DNA from: Oscillatoriales cyanobacterium USR001
GTDB taxonomy: Bacteria; Cyanobacteriota; Cyanobacteriia; Cyanobacteriales; Microcoleaceae
DNA length: 64,000 bases
Assembly: GCA_001698425.1 (NCBI GenBank)
Contig: MBRE01000077.1
Location: 91,482 to 155,481, forward strand
Direction: 5' to 3'
Shown: positions 63,748-64,000 of the stretch, piece by piece
Layout: every line of letters begins with the position of its first letter
Position numbering within the stretch: position 1 is the stretch's first letter
Position numbers and translations under genes: made by a program
The notes under the pieces: model-generated
The model's input: the letters and a program-made list of their open reading frames with translations, nothing else
The model's database searches: none
Told to the model about the DNA's origin: nothing

Positions 63748-64000
63748 TTAAGCGGCCAGAGTACCATAGGACAGGAGTTCAGGAAAGTTGGGGTGATTTA
63801 AAATCAAATTTGGGTCTAAATCTAACTTATCAATAAAGGTAGAAAGCAGATGCCGCTCTCTGTTGTAGACGTTTATAATTAGCCATCGAAAACACAAAGG
63901 GCTGACTTGACGAACGACGATTATAAGCCTGATATTTGGCTAAGTTAAGGGAAGTTAAACTGGCATTAAAATGAAAATCAAGCCGTTGGGAGTGAGGAGA
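63748..64000 (-). mobile_element. Transposase C-terminus of a broken insertion sequence (runs off window)
   Basis: Minus strand from the window edge: LDFHFNASLTSLNLAKYQAYNRR, then PFVFSMANYKR. A one-base frameshift near 63865 follows, and the reading resumes with NRERHLLSTFIDKLDLDPNLILNHPNFPELLSYGTLAA and TAA at 63748-63750. The DFHFNASLTxLNLAK and FSMANYKR segments are typical of a cyanobacterial IS4-like transposase end. The frameshift makes it a pseudogene. The element end is probably just after the stop. Confidence 0.6.

Overview
The window looks like chromosome of a filamentous, non-marine-picoplankton cyanobacterium. The evidence is the very dense GCGATCGC (HIP1) octamer, heptanucleotide tandem repeats, and cyanobacterial marker genes: Ycf51, SipA, CrtO-type carotene ketolase, DUF4327, DUF760, DUF1400, a PEP-CTERM protein and CbiD next to GuaA. 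I cannot name the genus from sequence alone, and no heterocyst-specific gene is visible.

Layout. 0-8 kb: PEP-CTERM protein, a low-complexity membrane-anchored protein, 6-phosphogluconolactonase, two FHA proteins (one with double zinc ribbons), a PRC-barrel protein with LEA-like repeats, Ycf51 and SpoIID. 8-20 kb: a decayed ParE-type toxin with its antitoxin, HEAT protein, CrtO, divergent PBP1C and alpha-2-macroglobulin genes, ATP sulfurylase. 21-24.2 kb: a three-gene operon (DUF262 ParB-like protein, AAA/DUF3696 ATPase, unknown protein) that looks like a candidate defence cassette. 24-31.6 kb: pentapeptide membrane protein, internally deleted Rpn-type nuclease, SipA, RbfA with a GH3 enzyme, small conserved cyanobacterial proteins and a CDF transporter. 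31.7-42.7 kb: signalling. It holds a FIST sensor with a kinase that lost its phospho-acceptor His, guaA-cbiD, and a solute-binding lipoprotein in an operon with a frame-shifted hybrid kinase and a REC-kinase. 42.8-63 kb: TonB-like Pro-rich protein, Nudix, lipase, LprI, Na+/H+ antiporter, GH25 lysozyme, a DUF3102-repeat-RusA fusion, Uma2, M28 peptidase, glucan phosphorylase, ScpB, CorC/HlyC protein, then a CAT-anticodon tRNA and a broken IS at the right edge.

Non-coding structure is unusually rich. Four copies of a palindromic MITE-like element lie at gene 3' ends. Several other nested inverted-repeat elements and five heptamer arrays are present. Every convergent gene junction with more than about 20 bp of space (9 of 12 junctions in total) carries an inverted repeat or a heptamer array. 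The strongest candidates for something undescribed are the 21-24 kb operon, the DUF3102/RusA fusion, the FIST plus His-less kinase pair, and the palindromic element family.
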